A stretch of 5,432 bases of DNA from an uncultured Oscillospiraceae bacterium (GTDB lineage: Bacteria > Bacillota > Clostridia > Oscillospirales > Ruminococcaceae), in contig CAKSSH010000068.1 in NCBI GenBank assembly GCA_934488695.1, positions 1-5,432 on the forward strand, in the 5' to 3' direction. Below, piece after piece: positions 4,785 to 5,432 of the stretch; positions within the stretch are counted from its first letter, which is position 1, and each line of letters opens with the position of its first letter. The notes beneath the pieces are model-generated. The model ran no database searches and had not been told where the DNA came from. It was given only the letters and a program-made list of their open reading frames with translations. Made by a program: the position numbers and the translations under genes.

Positions 4785-5432
4785 ATGATGAATATTCCGT
4801 TTTCACCACCGGACATTCAGGAGGACGATATCCGGGAAGTTGTCGACACGCTGCATTCCGGCTGGATCACCACCGGCCCGAAAACCAAGCTGTTTGAAAA
4901 GCAGCTTTCGGCGTATTGCCACACCGATTGCACCGTTTGTTTGAACTCGGCCACCGCCGCGCTGGAGATGACACTGCGTGCCCTCGGCGTCGGCCCCGGG
5001 GATGAAGTTATCACCTGTGCCTATACCTACACGGCCTCCGCCAGCGTCATTGTGCATGTCGGAGCCTCCCCGGTGCTGGTGGATGCTCAGCCCGACAATG
5101 TCCAGATGGACTATGACAAGCTGGAAGCCGCCATTACCGAGCGCACCAAGGCCGTTATCCCGGTGGATCTGGCCGGCGTCCTTTGCGATTATGACCGGAT
5201 TTATGAGATCATCGAGCGCAAACGCGCCCTCTTTCACCCGAATAACGACCTGCAGGCAGCATACGGCCGGATAATTGTTTTGGCCGACGCCTCCCACGCA
5301 CTGGGCGCCCGGAAAAACGGCAAAATGTGCGGCGAATTTGCCGACTTTACCGCCTTTTCTTTCCATGCCGTCAAAAACCTGACCACCGGAGAGGGCGGCG
5401 CCGTCACCTTTAAAAAGCACCCCGGCGTTGAC
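4785..5432 (+). CDS. DegT/DnrJ/EryC1/StrS-family sugar aminotransferase (5' part, cut by window end)
   Basis: This PLP-dependent fold-type I aminotransferase family usually aminates keto-sugar nucleotides for surface glycans; the exact sugar cannot be assigned. The first 216 residues are present of an expected 370-420. Visible are the N-terminal PFSPPDI and SGWITTGP (25-32) signature, NSATAAL (54-60, cofactor phosphate contacts), GPGDEVIT (70-77), and DLAGVLCD (128-135). D168 in the ADASHALGA stretch should contact the pyridine nitrogen, and SFHAVKNLTTGEGG (192-205) carries the Schiff-base lysine K197. An insertion of about 18 residues (145-162) sits before the D168 strand. The start is one of two adjacent in-frame ATGs (4785, 4788); AAGGGA (4773-4778) is six or nine bases away, so either is possible. 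It has its own promoter and is probably the first gene of a locus beyond the window. PseC-, ArnB- or perosamine-synthase-like roles are alternatives. Confidence 0.9.
   Translation, partial: MMNIPFSPPDIQEDDIREVVDTLHSGWITTGPKTKLFEKQLSAYCHTDCTVCLNSATAALEMTLRALGVGPGDEVITCAYTYTASASVIVHVGASPVLVDAQPDNVQMDYDKLEAAITERTKAVIPVDLAGVLCDYDRIYEIIERKRALFHPNNDLQAAYGRIIVLADASHALGARKNGKMCGEFADFTAFSFHAVKNLTTGEGGAVTFKKHPGVD

Noticed and set aside
4803..5420. A 205-codon minus-strand frame opposite the aminotransferase
   Set aside because: The plus strand carries unmistakable DegT-family motifs, including the PLP lysine, with promoter and ribosome site; the opposite frame has none.
1..5432. Mobile element, phage, CRISPR or anti-phage defence genes
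   Set aside because: There is no transposase, integrase, repeat-spacer array, toxin-antitoxin pair or defence-type domain; each gene belongs to an ordinary housekeeping, transport or envelope-type family.

Overview
The window looks like chromosomal DNA from a Gram-positive, Firmicutes-type bacterium, probably one of the GC-richer gut Clostridia (Oscillospiraceae/Ruminococcaceae-like). This is an inference from purine-rich Shine-Dalgarno sites, sigma-A-like promoters with TGn-extended -10 boxes, AT-rich gaps between genes with G/C-rich third codon positions, and an LCP-like envelope protein beside clostridial-style DegT and GNAT-like proteins. I see no rRNA, tRNA, CRISPR array, transposase or phage gene.

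Layout, left to right. Positions 1-2117 are a minus-strand two-gene operon: a tRNA t6A-cyclising dehydratase (TcdA/CsdL type, 1398-2117) followed, with an ATGA stop/start overlap, by a MATE-family multidrug/cation exporter (34-1401). The operon has a recognisable promoter at 2152-2180, and its 3' end runs into a hairpin cut by the left window edge. A 144-bp divergent spacer then leads to a plus-strand gene (2262-3140) for a small membrane-anchored protein. Its outer domain resembles the LytR-CpsA-Psr (LCP) fold but appears to lack the family's catalytic arginine and aspartate residues.

The plus-strand LCP-like gene and the next minus-strand gene converge on a 225-bp spacer holding three hairpins. 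One is a very GC-rich imperfect hairpin with two GGCGCGCC octamers. The second is a short terminator. The third is an 18-bp perfect-stem terminator that ends against the stop codon of the opposing gene. The minus-strand gene (3366-4538) encodes a conserved GNAT-like protein of unknown substrate. A 246-bp AT-rich spacer carries two near-consensus divergent promoters. The right one drives a DegT/DnrJ/EryC1/StrS aminotransferase (4785 onward) that runs off the window edge and probably opens a nucleotide-sugar or surface-glycan locus.

How they fit together: only tcdA and the MATE gene are clearly co-transcribed. The other three genes look like single units or first genes, each with its own signals. 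The LCP-like protein and the sugar aminotransferase both point to cell-envelope glycans, but they are separated by the oppositely oriented GNAT-like gene, so a joint role is only a guess. I found no convincing new multi-gene system. The best second looks are the degenerate LCP domain, the hairpin cluster at 3208-3367 and the conserved orphan GNAT-like protein.
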